A DNA stretch of 64,000 nucleotides from Natranaeroarchaeum sulfidigenes (lineage in GTDB: Archaea > Halobacteriota > Halobacteria > Halobacteriales > Natronoarchaeaceae). Position 1 is the first letter of the stretch, and each line of letters opens with the position of its first letter. This document shows positions 40,894 to 49,478 of the stretch, one piece after another. A program made the translations under genes and the position numbers. The stretch is taken from the NCBI RefSeq assembly GCF_017094485.1, contig NZ_CP064786.1, forward strand, positions 2,356,001-2,420,000, read 5' to 3'. The notes beneath the pieces are model-generated. The model ran no database searches. It was given only the letters and a program-made list of their open reading frames with translations, and was not told the origin of the DNA.

Positions 40894-41465
40894 TAGCTCT
40901 CACCGGCTTGCGCCTGTCGCTTGCTCCGCTCGTCTTCGAGCCAGCCGTGCTTGCCCAGTCCCGGCTGTTTGGCGGTGAGTCCGATCTTCGAGTCCCGGGG
41001 GTTGCGCTCGTCGATACTCTTGGTGACGATCCGTGCCCGGACGGCGTCGTCGACGGCGAGTGCCTGGTCCGACTCGTTCGAGGCGAGGCGCTGGTTCTCG
41101 GCGTCGTAGGCGAGATACTCGTCGGAGATCTGCGAGACGTGGAGCAGCCCGTCGACCGGCCCGATGCCGACGAACGCGCCGAACTCGACGACCTCGACGA
41201 CGGTTCCGTCGACGACCTCCTGCATCTGCGGATCGAACGTGACGGCGTCGAACTCGGCCTCGTAGTAGACGCCCGGACGGTTCGGAAGTACCGCGCCGTC
41301 GCCGATATCGTGGACATCGACGACGCTGACGACGGAGCCGACCTCCTCGTCCATCCGGCCTTCGAGTTTGTCCTGCAGCAGTTTCTTCACGAGATCCGGC
41401 GTAACGTTTGCCAGCTCCCGCGGCGGTACTTCGACTGTATCCTTTAGTCTGACCCGTTTGTACAT
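40893..41465 (-). CDS. rpo7: DNA-directed RNA polymerase subunit Rpo7 (E')
   Basis: 190 residues. It forms the stalk of archaeal RNA polymerase with Rpo4. The N-terminal tip domain (1-78: M-Y-K-R-V-R-L-K-D-T-V-E-V-P-P) is followed by an S1/OB domain with E-F-G-A-F-V-G-I-G-P-V-D-G-L-L-H-V-S-Q-I (about 95-112). The C-terminal extension is basic and Gly-rich. It sits between the PIN gene and spt4 in the aif2g operon with almost no intergenic space. Confidence 0.96.
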   Translation of the reverse strand: MYKRVRLKDTVEVPPRELANVTPDLVKKLLQDKLEGRMDEEVGSVVSVVDVHDIGDGAVLPNRPGVYYEAEFDAVTFDPQMQEVVDGTVVEVVEFGAFVGIGPVDGLLHVSQISDEYLAYDAENQRLASNESDQALAVDDAVRARIVTKSIDERNPRDSKIGLTAKQPGLGKHGWLEDERSKRQAQAGES

Positions 41466-41467
41466 GG

Positions 41468-41854
41468 CTATGGTTGAGTGATTGCGAGTTTGTTCTTGCC
41501 CCTTAAACCAATTACTGCAACGGACGCGTCGAGCGCCCGTTGTTGAAGAGGCTGGTCGTTCGTGACGACGTACTCGGCCGTGCCCTCACGGGCGAGTTCG
41601 ACGACCGCATCGTCGGCGTACGTCGCGTCCGTGTCGAGGATGAGACACCGTTCTGTCGCCAGGTCGTGTCCGACGCTCGCCGCGATACCTTCGTTGCCGC
41701 CCTTCTCGGAGAGCTTTCGAAGCTCCTCGACGACTGCCTGTGGGGTTACCGGCTCGTACCCATCGAGTAACCGATTGAGCTCGTCGAACAGCCGAACATC
41801 GAGTTCAACTGGCATCATGAATGCGTTCGTGTCGACAGCGACTGTCGGTGCCAT
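41468..41854 (-). CDS. PIN-domain ribonuclease (Fcf1/Utp24-like archaeal family)
   Basis: 128 residues. The PIN acidic residues appear in V-A-V-D-T-N-A-F, V-V-E-E-L, I-L-D-T-D-A-T-Y-A-D-D and V-T-N-D-Q. Stand-alone PIN proteins located between aIF2-gamma and Rpo7 genes are conserved in euryarchaea and are thought to act in rRNA processing rather than as toxins. The gene lies 6 bp after aif2g and 2 bp before rpo7, so it belongs to the housekeeping operon. Confidence 0.9.
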   Translation of the reverse strand: MAPTVAVDTNAFMMPVELDVRLFDELNRLLDGYEPVTPQAVVEELRKLSEKGGNEGIAASVGHDLATERCLILDTDATYADDAVVELAREGTAEYVVTNDQPLQQRALDASVAVIGLRGKNKLAITQP

Positions 41855-41860
41855 CGCCGA

Positions 41861-43093
41861 TTATCCTTTGAGCGTTCCAACGCCGATCAGCCGCCAGCGC
41901 GCACCGACGCGACGGTTGATCGCGATCTTGTCCCCTTCGGCCGCGCAGACCGGGCGTTTGAGTTTGAGTTCGCACTCGTCGCCGCGTGCGCTGGTGACGG
42001 CTCCGACTGTGGTCGCCGTGCCGACTGTCAGCATCAGTGGTTCACCGGTGCTGATCTCGTCGACACTGCCGCTTTCCTGCCCGACGATCCGGTCGAGCAG
42101 GTCGACTTCCATCTCGAAGCTCTCCCACGTGGGCGGGAGCGTTCCGGAGGGACCGGCGACCTGTCCGGCGAGCGCGTCGCCTTTCGTGAGACTGGGGTCG
42201 AGGCCGGTTCCGACGCCGAGCAGTCCACCCGGCGAGACACGATCTACCGTTTCGCCGCCCGCCTGTAGCGATCGGATCTCCGTTTCGATGGGCTGGTACT
42301 CCGATTGACCTCCCTCTTCGACCTCACGGCCGGGACGGATCTCTATCGTTTCGCCGTTTTCGAGTTCGCCTTTCGAGAGGCTGCCACCGATGACGCCGCC
42401 GGTCAGGTCCTCCCAGGTGGTGCCCGGACGGTTGATATCGAAACTTCGGGCGACGTGCATCGTTGCATCGGCATCGGGATCGCGCTCGGGCGTCGGGATC
42501 TCCTCCTCGATCGCTCCGATCAGCACATCCATATTGACGTCCTGACCGGCGCTGATCGGGACGACGGGGGCGTCTTCGGCGACTGTCCCCTCAACGAACT
42601 CCTGAATCTCATCGTAGTTCTCGCGGGCGCGGTCGGCGTCGACCAGATCGATTTTGTTCTGGGCAATAACGATGTTATCGATACCGATGATATCGAGCGC
42701 CATCAGGTGCTCTTCGGTCTGTGGCTGTGGGACTGGTTCGCTTGCACTCACGACCAGCACCGCACCGTCCATGATCGACGCACCGGAAAGCATCGTCGCC
42801 ATCAGCGTTTCGTGGCCCGGGGCATCGACAAAGGAGACCGTGCGCATGATCTCGCTTTCCTCACCGTCCGGTCCTGTTTCCTCGACGGTATAACACTCGG
42901 GCTCGTCACGGTCCGGGAACCGCCGGAAGGTCGCATCGGCGTAACCGAGACGGATCGAGATACCCCGCTTCATCTCCTCGGAGTGCTGGTCCGTCCACTC
43001 GCCGGACAGTGCCTGTACGAGCGTCGTTTTGCCGTGGTCGACGTGGCCGACGAGTCCGATGTTCACCTCCGGTTGTCGTTTGTTATCTGACAT
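41861..43093 (-). CDS. eif2g: Translation initiation factor aIF2 subunit gamma
   Basis: 410 residues. The GTPase core has G-H-V-D-H-G-K-T-T (16-24), the switch-II D-A-P-G-H-E and N-K-I-D. Domains II and III follow, with [10 protein letters not shown] and the late [15 protein letters not shown]. With the alpha and beta subunits it delivers initiator tRNA to the ribosome. It heads the aif2g-PIN-rpo7-spt4-kinase operon. Confidence 0.97.
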   Translation of the reverse strand: MSDNKRQPEVNIGLVGHVDHGKTTLVQALSGEWTDQHSEEMKRGISIRLGYADATFRRFPDRDEPECYTVEETGPDGEESEIMRTVSFVDAPGHETLMATMLSGASIMDGAVLVVSASEPVPQPQTEEHLMALDIIGIDNIVIAQNKIDLVDADRARENYDEIQEFVEGTVAEDAPVVPISAGQDVNMDVLIGAIEEEIPTPERDPDADATMHVARSFDINRPGTTWEDLTGGVIGGSLSKGELENGETIEIRPGREVEEGGQSEYQPIETEIRSLQAGGETVDRVSPGGLLGVGTGLDPSLTKGDALAGQVAGPSGTLPPTWESFEMEVDLLDRIVGQESGSVDEISTGEPLMLTVGTATTVGAVTSARGDECELKLKRPVCAAEGDKIAINRRVGARWRLIGVGTLKG

Positions 43094-43206
43094 ATGAGAC
43101 AGTAATCTTGGTAGTGATTCGCCCCGAACGCCTGATAAACCTACTGTTCTCGACCCGACTGACGGACGCCTGCGCCGATTTCCCGTGAAGCGGGAACACC
43201 TACAAC

Positions 43207-43217
43207 CTTTTATTTAA
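43207..43217 (+). promoter_or_regulatory. TATA-like box ahead of the lactate permease leader ORF
   Basis: CTTTTATTTAA lies 23-33 nt before the ATG at 43240 and about 100 nt before the permease ATG, so a leaderless transcript would begin at the short ORF. Confidence 0.5.
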
Positions 43218-43239
43218 TCTCGTGGCAAAGGGGACGATT

Positions 43240-43323
43240 ATGTCGTCTCAACGTGGCAATCTGGTCAGGTATGACGCGAGGAGTTTTGACGGTAAGAGAG
43301 CGGTCAAACGGGTGATCCGATGA
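43240..43323 (+). CDS. 27-codon leader ORF overlapping the lactate permease start
   Basis: 27 residues, basic (six Arg and two Lys): M-S-S-Q-R-G-N-L-V-R, then Y-D-A-R-S-F-D-G-K-R-A-V-K-R-V-I-R. Its TGA overlaps the permease ATG as ATGA, and a TATA-like box sits at leaderless distance upstream. It could translate as a coupling leader, control permease translation, or encode a micropeptide. It may equally be a chance frame in a 5' leader; nothing shows selection on the peptide. Confidence 0.45.
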   Translation: MSSQRGNLVRYDARSFDGKRAVKRVIR

Positions 43324-45011
43324 CCGACGTGACGCTCGTGCTAGCGGCGCTTGCACCGCTGCTCGTCGTCGCAGTCTTGCTCGTTGGGTTGCTCTGGCCA
43401 GCGGTCAGATCGATGCCCGTGGCGTGGGCAACGGCGGCCGTCGTCGCAGGGGTCTTCTGGGGAATGCCGCTGGACTGGATCGCAGCGACGACGCTCTGGG
43501 GAGTCATGCTCGCCATCGAGATCCTCTGGATCGTCTTCGGCGCGCTCGTGCTGTTGTACACGCTAATGCGCGCCGGTGCGATCGATCGGATCAACGAGGG
43601 GTTCGCCGCAATCAGCGAGGACCGACGAGTTCAGATCGTGCTGCTCGGCTTCTTCATGGCCACGTTCCTCGAAGGCGTTGCTGGCTTCGGGACCCCCGCA
43701 GCGGTCGTCGCACCGCTCTTGCTCGCACTGGGCTTCCCGGCGATGGCCGCGGTGATCGCAGCGCTGATCGGCCACGCCATCGCGACGACGTTCGGTGCCG
43801 TCGGGGTTCCTGTCCGACCCGGGACACTCGATCCGATTTCGGCGCTCAGCGGAGTTTCCCCCGCGGAAGCCGCCGACATCGTCGCGCAGGCGGCCGGCTC
43901 CGCTGCGGTCTATCAGTCCCTTATTGGTGTGTTTATGCCGCTTATGGCCGTCGGTATGGTCGTGTACTTCTTCGGCGACCCGGAGGAGCGATCGCTCGCG
44001 CCGGTCAAACCCGTCGTCCCGCTCTGTCTGTTCGCTGGGGTCGCCTTTGTCGTCCCCTTCGCGTTAACGGCGCTCTTTATCGGTCCCGAGCTCCCCTCGA
44101 TCATCGGTTCGATGGTGGGGATCACGGTTACCATTGCGGTGCTTCGTGCTGGCTACTTTGTCCCAGAGGAAGAGTGGACGTTCCCGGAGCGTGACGAGTG
44201 GCCCGACCACTGGGTCGGCTCCGTCGAACCCGGAGGAGGCAACGGCACGGGTTCCGAAGCGACTGGTGGCGATAGCCCGTCGATGTCGCTTGCCCGAGCG
44301 TGGGCCCCGTACCTGATCCTGGTCGTCCTGTTGATCATCACCCGTGATTTCACGCCGATCGGCGAGGTCCTCTCACAGGCCGCCGTCTTCACCCCAGAAT
44401 GGGACGGTATCCTCGGTACTGAGGTCACGAACAGCATTGACTGGGCCTACGTTCCGGGCACTTGGCTGGTGCTGAGTGCGCTTATCGCCATCCCTCTGTT
44501 CGATCTCGACGGGTCGGAAGTCGCCGGTGCGTGGCGCGAGGCCGGACAGAAGATCGTTTCGCCCGCTATCGCGCTGGTGTTTGTCATCGGGATGGTCGGC
44601 ATCATGCTCGAATCCGGACAGTATCCAGATGCACCTGGCGGCGATAGCATGATGGTCGTGTTGGCCGACGGGACCGCCACGGTGTTCGGCGACATATACA
44701 CAGTCGTCGCCGTCCCGATCGGCGTCCTTGGCACGTTCATCACGGGATCGATCACGGTTTCGAACATCACCTTCAGCGGCCTCCAGTACGAGGTCGCGAC
44801 CCAGGCAGGCCTCCCACAGCACCTGATCGTCGGTGGACAGATGATCGGTGCTGCGATCGGGAACGTGATCGCGATCCACAACGTCATCGCCGCGCTAGCG
44901 ACGGTCGGGCTCGTCGGACAGGAAGGTCGGGTGATACGACTGAACCTCATCCCGGTACTGTTCTATATCATTATGGGGGCGATCGTCATCTCGATCGCCG
45001 TCATGATATAG
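43320..45011 (+). CDS. L-lactate permease (LctP family)
   Basis: 563 residues with about 12-14 hydrophobic helices. F-L-E-G-V-A-G-F-G-T-P-A-A-V and I-T-G-S-I-T-V-S-N-I-T-F are conserved signatures of lactate permeases, which import lactate or glycolate with protons or Na+. A hydrophilic acidic loop (about 300-325) is Gly/Asn-rich. No lactate dehydrogenase gene adjoins, so oxidation must be encoded elsewhere. Its translation may be coupled to the leader ORF. Confidence 0.93.
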   Translation: MTDVTLVLAALAPLLVVAVLLVGLLWPAVRSMPVAWATAAVVAGVFWGMPLDWIAATTLWGVMLAIEILWIVFGALVLLYTLMRAGAIDRINEGFAAISEDRRVQIVLLGFFMATFLEGVAGFGTPAAVVAPLLLALGFPAMAAVIAALIGHAIATTFGAVGVPVRPGTLDPISALSGVSPAEAADIVAQAAGSAAVYQSLIGVFMPLMAVGMVVYFFGDPEERSLAPVKPVVPLCLFAGVAFVVPFALTALFIGPELPSIIGSMVGITVTIAVLRAGYFVPEEEWTFPERDEWPDHWVGSVEPGGGNGTGSEATGGDSPSMSLARAWAPYLILVVLLIITRDFTPIGEVLSQAAVFTPEWDGILGTEVTNSIDWAYVPGTWLVLSALIAIPLFDLDGSEVAGAWREAGQKIVSPAIALVFVIGMVGIMLESGQYPDAPGGDSMMVVLADGTATVFGDIYTVVAVPIGVLGTFITGSITVSNITFSGLQYEVATQAGLPQHLIVGGQMIGAAIGNVIAIHNVIAALATVGLVGQEGRVIRLNLIPVLFYIIMGAIVISIAVMI

Positions 45012-45072
45012 ACGCGCGACCGTCCTGATTTTGGCACGCGACCTTTTTGTTTGACCGCGCCAACCCACGATC

Positions 45073-46056
45073 GTGAGCGAGTTTGCGTTCGAGCTATCGC
45101 TGTGTGCCCACCTCGAAACGACGACGGACTCGATCGTCGCTCGACAGCTCGGCGGCGGCGTCGCCGCACCCGGCAAACGCGTGCTCGATACCGTGCTCGT
45201 CGAGCAGGGTCCGGCCTTCGACGCTCGCGCGGCGATCACGCCCAATACCATTCCCGATGCCGCCATCGAGAGCGACGCCGGGCTGGGTCGTTTCCGCGAC
45301 CGTGGGCGCGTGCTCGCCGGGCCGCCACGCCGTGTGAAATCGGTCGTCGAGCGCGCCGTCGAGGCGGGCTTTTTCGAGCGAGAGCGCCGGGATGGACGCG
45401 AGTACGTCAGACAGGTCGCCCGGTATCCCGACGACTGGTTCGGCCGAATCATCGCGGTGGAGAACAAACCGGACCTCGGACGTCCGGGCGCACTGGAGAC
45501 ACAGTTACGGAAGGATGTCAGCCTCGGGCTGGTCGACGAGGTCGTGCTGGCCACGGAAAGCTACGTCACCGGCGCACACCTGAATCGGCTGCCGGAGCCG
45601 GTCGGTGTCTGGCGATTCGACCCCGACTCAGTCGGCGACGACCCGATCGAGGTGGTCCGCGAACCGACGCCGCTTCCGACCGACACTGGGGGAATCGAAC
45701 TGCTGGAGCGTCACGCCGGACGCGCAGACATCACGACCGTCTCGCCCGAGGAGAAAGCCCGTGCTCGACGCCGCATCGCCGAGCGCGCGTACGGCAAGGG
45801 CTGGCGAACCTACGAGTTCCCGGAGTGTGCTAACGCGAGTACAGCAGCCCGTGGGGACTGCCACTGCCTCCCCCACTGCTCGTGGTACGACCGACTGGTC
45901 GACCCTGCAAGCGACTGCGGGCTGGACTGTCCGGGCTACGAGGCAGCCGACCCACCCGAAGTCGATCTCCACGCCGAGCGCGCCGAGACATCACCGTGGA
46001 TCGCTGAGCCCGACGGAAGACAGCGACGACAGGCAGGACTGGACCGGTTCGGCTGA
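45073..46056 (+). CDS. Cys-rich PD-(D/E)XK-like nuclease family protein, paralogue B (DUF5787-like)
   Basis: 327 residues from a GTG at 45073. It shares with the protein at 153-1217 an N-terminal Cys (C11 in F-E-L-S-L-C), the D-T-V-L-V-E strand (39-44), I-I-A-V-E-N-K-P-D-L (ENK at 129-131), E-T-Q-L-R-K-D-V-S-L-G-L-V-D-E (141-155), a R-R-R-I-A-E-R-A-Y helix, and a C-terminal Cys cluster (C251, C262, C264, C268, C281, C285 with C-G-L-D-C-P). Conservation of ExK and cysteines across divergent paralogues supports a catalytic, perhaps Fe-S or zinc-stabilised, enzyme. The substrate is unknown; the nuclease role is inferred. Confidence 0.82.
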   Translation: MSEFAFELSLCAHLETTTDSIVARQLGGGVAAPGKRVLDTVLVEQGPAFDARAAITPNTIPDAAIESDAGLGRFRDRGRVLAGPPRRVKSVVERAVEAGFFERERRDGREYVRQVARYPDDWFGRIIAVENKPDLGRPGALETQLRKDVSLGLVDEVVLATESYVTGAHLNRLPEPVGVWRFDPDSVGDDPIEVVREPTPLPTDTGGIELLERHAGRADITTVSPEEKARARRRIAERAYGKGWRTYEFPECANASTAARGDCHCLPHCSWYDRLVDPASDCGLDCPGYEAADPPEVDLHAERAETSPWIAEPDGRQRRQAGLDRFG

Positions 46057-46060
46057 TCAC

Positions 46061-46243
46061 TCACTCGCGCAGTTCGTCCGCGTAGTACCAGAACAGCCCG
46101 AGTACTGCGGCCAGTCCGAGCGCAAAGATCGCCAGTTCGATCGGGTGGATAAACTCATCAAAAGCGATTGCGGCCACCGCGTAACAGACGGCCCCCACGG
46201 CGAGCAAAACGAGAAAGCGCGTCGAATCCGAGGCCCACGTCAT
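46061..46243 (-). CDS. Small two-helix membrane protein
   Basis: 60 residues. Two transmembrane helices (about 9-28 and 34-53) with a short D-E-F-I-H-P loop and a charged C-terminus, A-D-E-L-R-E. It converges with the nuclease-like gene (4 bp between stops) and lies 38 bp after the PhnP-like gene on the same strand. No family was recognised. Confidence 0.7.
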   Translation of the reverse strand: MTWASDSTRFLVLLAVGAVCYAVAAIAFDEFIHPIELAIFALGLAAVLGLFWYYADELRE

Positions 46244-46281
46244 CGACTGACCGTTGCCACCGAGCGCATATCGGCGTTTCC

Positions 46282-47106
46282 CTACAGCGAGAAGCGCTCG
46301 CCGTCGACCGCCAGCGGTTCCTCGAAGGCTTCGTCGACGGGGTAGTAGTGGGCGACGTGTACCAGCCGGGTGTGCTCGGCATCGAGGTCGTCGGCCAGCG
46401 CGATCGCCCCCTCTCGGGTCATGTGTTTGCTCCCAAACGTCCGGGGGGTCCCCTCGTCGTCGTGATGGTCGCCGCCCGCAGGATGCCCCTCGCAGAGATG
46501 TGCGGGGACGATCCCGTCTGCAAGCAACAGGTCGGGATCGGCCATCGCCGCCCGCGAGTCGTCGGGGATCGCATAGTTCGTATCGCCCGAAAGCGTTAGC
46601 TTCGCGCCCGTTTCGGGATCCTCGACCACGACGCCGTAACAGAGCAATGGCGGGTGATCGACCGGAACGAGCGTCACGTCGAATCCGCAGGTCCGGACGG
46701 GCTCGAACGGCGCCGTTGGCTGGACCTCGATCGCGTCGAGATAGCTGTACTTCCGGTCGACGGTTTCGGCGACGCTCTCGCCGGTGACCGGGTCTGTCTC
46801 GTTGGCGGCGTAGACCGGTGCGTCCCGGAGGAGTCGGTAGACGTTTCCGAGGCCATCGAGGTGATCAAAGTGGACGTGCGTGATGACGATGGCGTCGGGC
46901 AGGTCGACACCCTCGCGCTCGAACTGGCGGCGAAAGTCGGGGCTGGCGTCGATCAGCAGGGACTCGTCGGTCCGCTCGTTCTGGATGTAGACGGAAAAAC
47001 GGGTACGCTCGATGCCGTGCTTGCGGGCGTACTCGCAGGTATCACATCGACAGTCGAGCGTCGGCGTCCCCGTCGTATCGCCCGTTCCGAGGAGGGTCAC
47101 CTGCAT
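46282..47106 (-). CDS. PhnP-like MBL-fold metallo-hydrolase
   Basis: 274 residues. G-T-G-D-T-T-G-T-P-T-L-D-C-R-C-D-T-C at the N-terminus is the PhnP signature with structural zinc cysteines, T-H-V-H-F-D-H-L-D-G is the catalytic metal motif, and L-S-G-D-T-N-Y follows. PhnP acts on cyclic phosphate sugars; relatives have other phosphodiester substrates. No phosphonate genes are present. A Cys/His-rich insertion, H-P-A-G-G-D-H-H-D-D, may add a metal site. It lies 4 bp after the AAA ATPase gene and is probably co-transcribed. Confidence 0.9.
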   Translation of the reverse strand: MQVTLLGTGDTTGTPTLDCRCDTCEYARKHGIERTRFSVYIQNERTDESLLIDASPDFRRQFEREGVDLPDAIVITHVHFDHLDGLGNVYRLLRDAPVYAANETDPVTGESVAETVDRKYSYLDAIEVQPTAPFEPVRTCGFDVTLVPVDHPPLLCYGVVVEDPETGAKLTLSGDTNYAIPDDSRAAMADPDLLLADGIVPAHLCEGHPAGGDHHDDEGTPRTFGSKHMTREGAIALADDLDAEHTRLVHVAHYYPVDEAFEEPLAVDGERFSL

Positions 47107-47110
47107 CCTG

Positions 47111-48466
47111 TCAGTGATCGTGGCTGTGGTCGTGATCGTGCGAATGTCCGTCCGTGCTCCCGCCGTCGCCGCTGATGTCGCCGCCCGCGACCAGCGCCTC
47201 GTGATCGCCGTCCATCATATCCATGTTTTTCAGGTTGTCCCGTTCCTCGAAGTCCTCGACGGCGTCGATCAGATCCTGCTGGGTCAGATTGGTCCGGTTC
47301 TCGGTCAGCGCATCGAGGACAGCCTCGCGCAGCACCATCCGGAGATCGCTCCCGGTTAGCCCCTCGGTGATCTCGGCGACGGCGTCCGGATCGAACTCGT
47401 TGATCTCCATCGCGTGGGTGATCACGCGGAGGATGTCCGAGCGCATCCCACGATCGGGCTTCGGGAAGTTGACGATTTCGTCGAAGCGGCGCCATGCAGC
47501 GGCGTCGAGCTGGTCCGGGTGGTTCGTCGCGCCGATCAGCAGAACCTCGTCCTCGATGAGGCTCACCTCGTCGATCGACTTGAGCAGGGTGTTGACCGCG
47601 CGCTTGATTGCAGCGTGCTCGTCCGACGAGCGCGTCTTGGCGACGAAGTCGAACTCGTCCATAAAGAGGATACACGGCGAGAGCCGCTTTGCCACCTCGA
47701 AGACCTTCTCGACGTTTTTCGCCGTCTCGCCGAGATACTGGCTCGTAATCATCGATAGCTTCACCTCGACGAAGGGCAGGTCGAGTTCGTGGGACAACCC
47801 GCGTGCCGCGGTCGTCTTCCCGGTTCCCGGCGGGCCGACAAAGAGGAGTTTTCCGATCTCGCGTAATCCGATCTCCGCGAGGTACTCACGGTGCTCGATC
47901 GCCTTGACGACCTTGTGAATCTCGTTTTCCTGATCGGGCGTCAACACGAGATCGTCGAGTGTCATCTCGATCTCCTCGGGAGCCCGGACATCGACGAGAT
48001 CGAGCAGCTCCTCTTCGTCCTCGTCGAAGAACTCCTCTAGCAGGCTGTCGATCCAGACCCGATCGGCCTGGATGGGTCGGTTGGCCTTCCGCGCCCGATC
48101 GTAATCAACATCCTCGAAGTCGCCCTCGAACGCGTACGCGAGGGTTGGGTTCGACTGAATCCGTCCGGCATCGACGCGGTCACGGAACCAGTTCTCCGCC
48201 ATCTGGCGGTCGGTCAGCGAGATCGAGCCCGAGAACTCGTCGCGCTCGGTGAACATCAGCTCCGAGACGGCGTCCCAGGGCTGGTCAATGCCCGTTGCCG
48301 TTCGTGCGGTGCTATTCGTCGCCGACAGCGGTCGCTCTATCTCGCCATCGCTCCAGAACACCTGTCGATACCGGGGTGGCAGGTCGTTCTCGTCAAGGGA
48401 TCGGTTGTCGGTGTACAGCCGCGTCGTCAGCAGGAACTCGACGACGTCTATCGACGCATCGCTCAT
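47111..48466 (-). CDS. AAA ATPase with His-rich C-terminal tail
   Basis: 451 residues. The N-terminal 170 residues are specific to a haloarchaeal group. The AAA module has Walker A G-P-P-G-T-G-K-T-T (211-219), Walker B C-I-L-F-M-D-E-F-D (about 263-271) and the sensor/arginine-finger region A-T-N-H-P-D-Q-L-D-A-A-A-W-R-R-F-D. The tail ends in alternating His and Asp (G-H-S-H-D-H-D-H-S-H-D-H), a likely metal-binding patch. It lacks the coiled coil and HbYX end of PAN, so a proteasome role is not indicated. A remodelling function is plausible. Confidence 0.9.
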   Translation of the reverse strand: MSDASIDVVEFLLTTRLYTDNRSLDENDLPPRYRQVFWSDGEIERPLSATNSTARTATGIDQPWDAVSELMFTERDEFSGSISLTDRQMAENWFRDRVDAGRIQSNPTLAYAFEGDFEDVDYDRARKANRPIQADRVWIDSLLEEFFDEDEEELLDLVDVRAPEEIEMTLDDLVLTPDQENEIHKVVKAIEHREYLAEIGLREIGKLLFVGPPGTGKTTAARGLSHELDLPFVEVKLSMITSQYLGETAKNVEKVFEVAKRLSPCILFMDEFDFVAKTRSSDEHAAIKRAVNTLLKSIDEVSLIEDEVLLIGATNHPDQLDAAAWRRFDEIVNFPKPDRGMRSDILRVITHAMEINEFDPDAVAEITEGLTGSDLRMVLREAVLDALTENRTNLTQQDLIDAVEDFEERDNLKNMDMMDGDHEALVAGGDISGDGGSTDGHSHDHDHSHDH

Positions 48467-48521
48467 TCTAGGAGAGGTTCGTGTGGCCGGATGTTAAGCG
48501 CGTCGAAGACCCCCGACCGAT

Positions 48522-49358
48522 CTACCAGGACCGGTCGTCGTCCTGCCTGTCGTCGACGCTCTCGTCGTCCTGCCTGTCGTCGACGCTCTCGTCGTCGGCT
48601 CCCCACTCGTTGTCGGATGCCGTGTCGTCTGACTCCCAGTTATTCAGTTCTTCCCCCTGCTGTCCCCAGCCCGCGTCGCCGCCCGGTTCCGGGTCGTCCC
48701 AGCTGCTCGACGTCGAACTCGACTCCCACGTTTCGTCTTCCGGCGTCCCGTCCGAAAGCGCCGATCCCTTTCGGAACTGCTGGACCATCGCTCCGATACC
48801 GAGCGAAGAGACGATCAACGCGATGAGCCCGCCCGCAACCGGGATCGAGGTGCCAATCGCCGTCACGACGAAGCCGACAAGAAACGCAAGCCAGAGCGTC
48901 TTCGTGGATGGCGGGCGTTCGGTTCGACCGGCGAACTCCGCAAGCAGGAAGCGCCCGATCAGGATGTCGACGAGCACTGCACCGACGAAAGAGACCAGAA
49001 CGAGCGCGAGCAGGAGTGGAATCCCGACGAGAGCGCCAATAAACGTCAGTATGAGCACGAGGCTGACGATGAAGACACCGATAACGGTCCCGAACCCGAT
49101 CAGGGCAGTCGTTATGGGCTCGTCACGCATATGCTGGTTCGTCGATCGGGTGTACTCCGGGGTGAGGTGGATAAGGACGGCGGCGATCAGCCCGAAGAAT
49201 ACGAACGAGGCGGCGAGTCCTGCGAGCATCGCCGTCGTCGATAGTTCGTCGAATGCCACGGCGATCTCTTCGGGGTTCTGTTGGGTCGCACTCGTAACTC
49301 CGGAAAACAGCACGAGAGCACAGGTTGATGCGATCGCATGGAGGGCGGATCGTCTCAT
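48522..49358 (-). CDS. Exported/membrane protein with C-terminal acidic repeats
   Basis: 278 residues. A hydrophobic N-terminus (signal-like, ending about S-A-T-Q-Q) is followed by four to five further membrane helices (about 45-65, 85-130, 155-185). The C-terminal 80 residues are Ser/Glu/Trp-rich and end with two perfect D-D-E-S-V-D-D-R-Q repeats. Similar haloarchaeal proteins are annotated only as membrane or bactofilin-like proteins; no function can be assigned. It precedes the AAA gene on the same strand by 56 bp. Confidence 0.75.
   Translation of the reverse strand: MRRSALHAIASTCALVLFSGVTSATQQNPEEIAVAFDELSTTAMLAGLAASFVFFGLIAAVLIHLTPEYTRSTNQHMRDEPITTALIGFGTVIGVFIVSLVLILTFIGALVGIPLLLALVLVSFVGAVLVDILIGRFLLAEFAGRTERPPSTKTLWLAFLVGFVVTAIGTSIPVAGGLIALIVSSLGIGAMVQQFRKGSALSDGTPEDETWESSSTSSSWDDPEPGGDAGWGQQGEELNNWESDDTASDNEWGADDESVDDRQDDESVDDRQDDDRSW
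48537..48590. repeat. 27-bp perfect tandem duplication
   Basis: Two identical 27-bp copies (48537-48563 and 48564-48590) encode the D-D-E-S-V-D-D-R-Q repeats at the C-terminus of the membrane protein. The reading frame is preserved, so copy number could vary. Confidence 0.75.
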
Positions 49359-49446
49359 AAATCATATTCCTCCCGTATCGAATATAAGGATGGTGATCAC
49401 GTCAGAGTGAGTGAACTCGCCGACCAACCCCTTCCAGTTCTAACCG

Positions 49447-49454
49447 GTTTTAAG
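49447..49454 (+). promoter_or_regulatory. TATA-like box for the thiolase gene
   Basis: GTTTTAAG lies 25-32 nt before the ATG at 49479, supporting that start over the in-frame ATG at 49458. Confidence 0.45.
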
Positions 49455-49478
49455 TTCATGAACGACGATTCAAGATAC

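Noticed and set aside
41468-41854. PIN gene in the aif2g operon as a toxin
   Set aside because: It sits in a conserved transcription/translation operon without a small partner ORF, so a housekeeping RNase is more likely.
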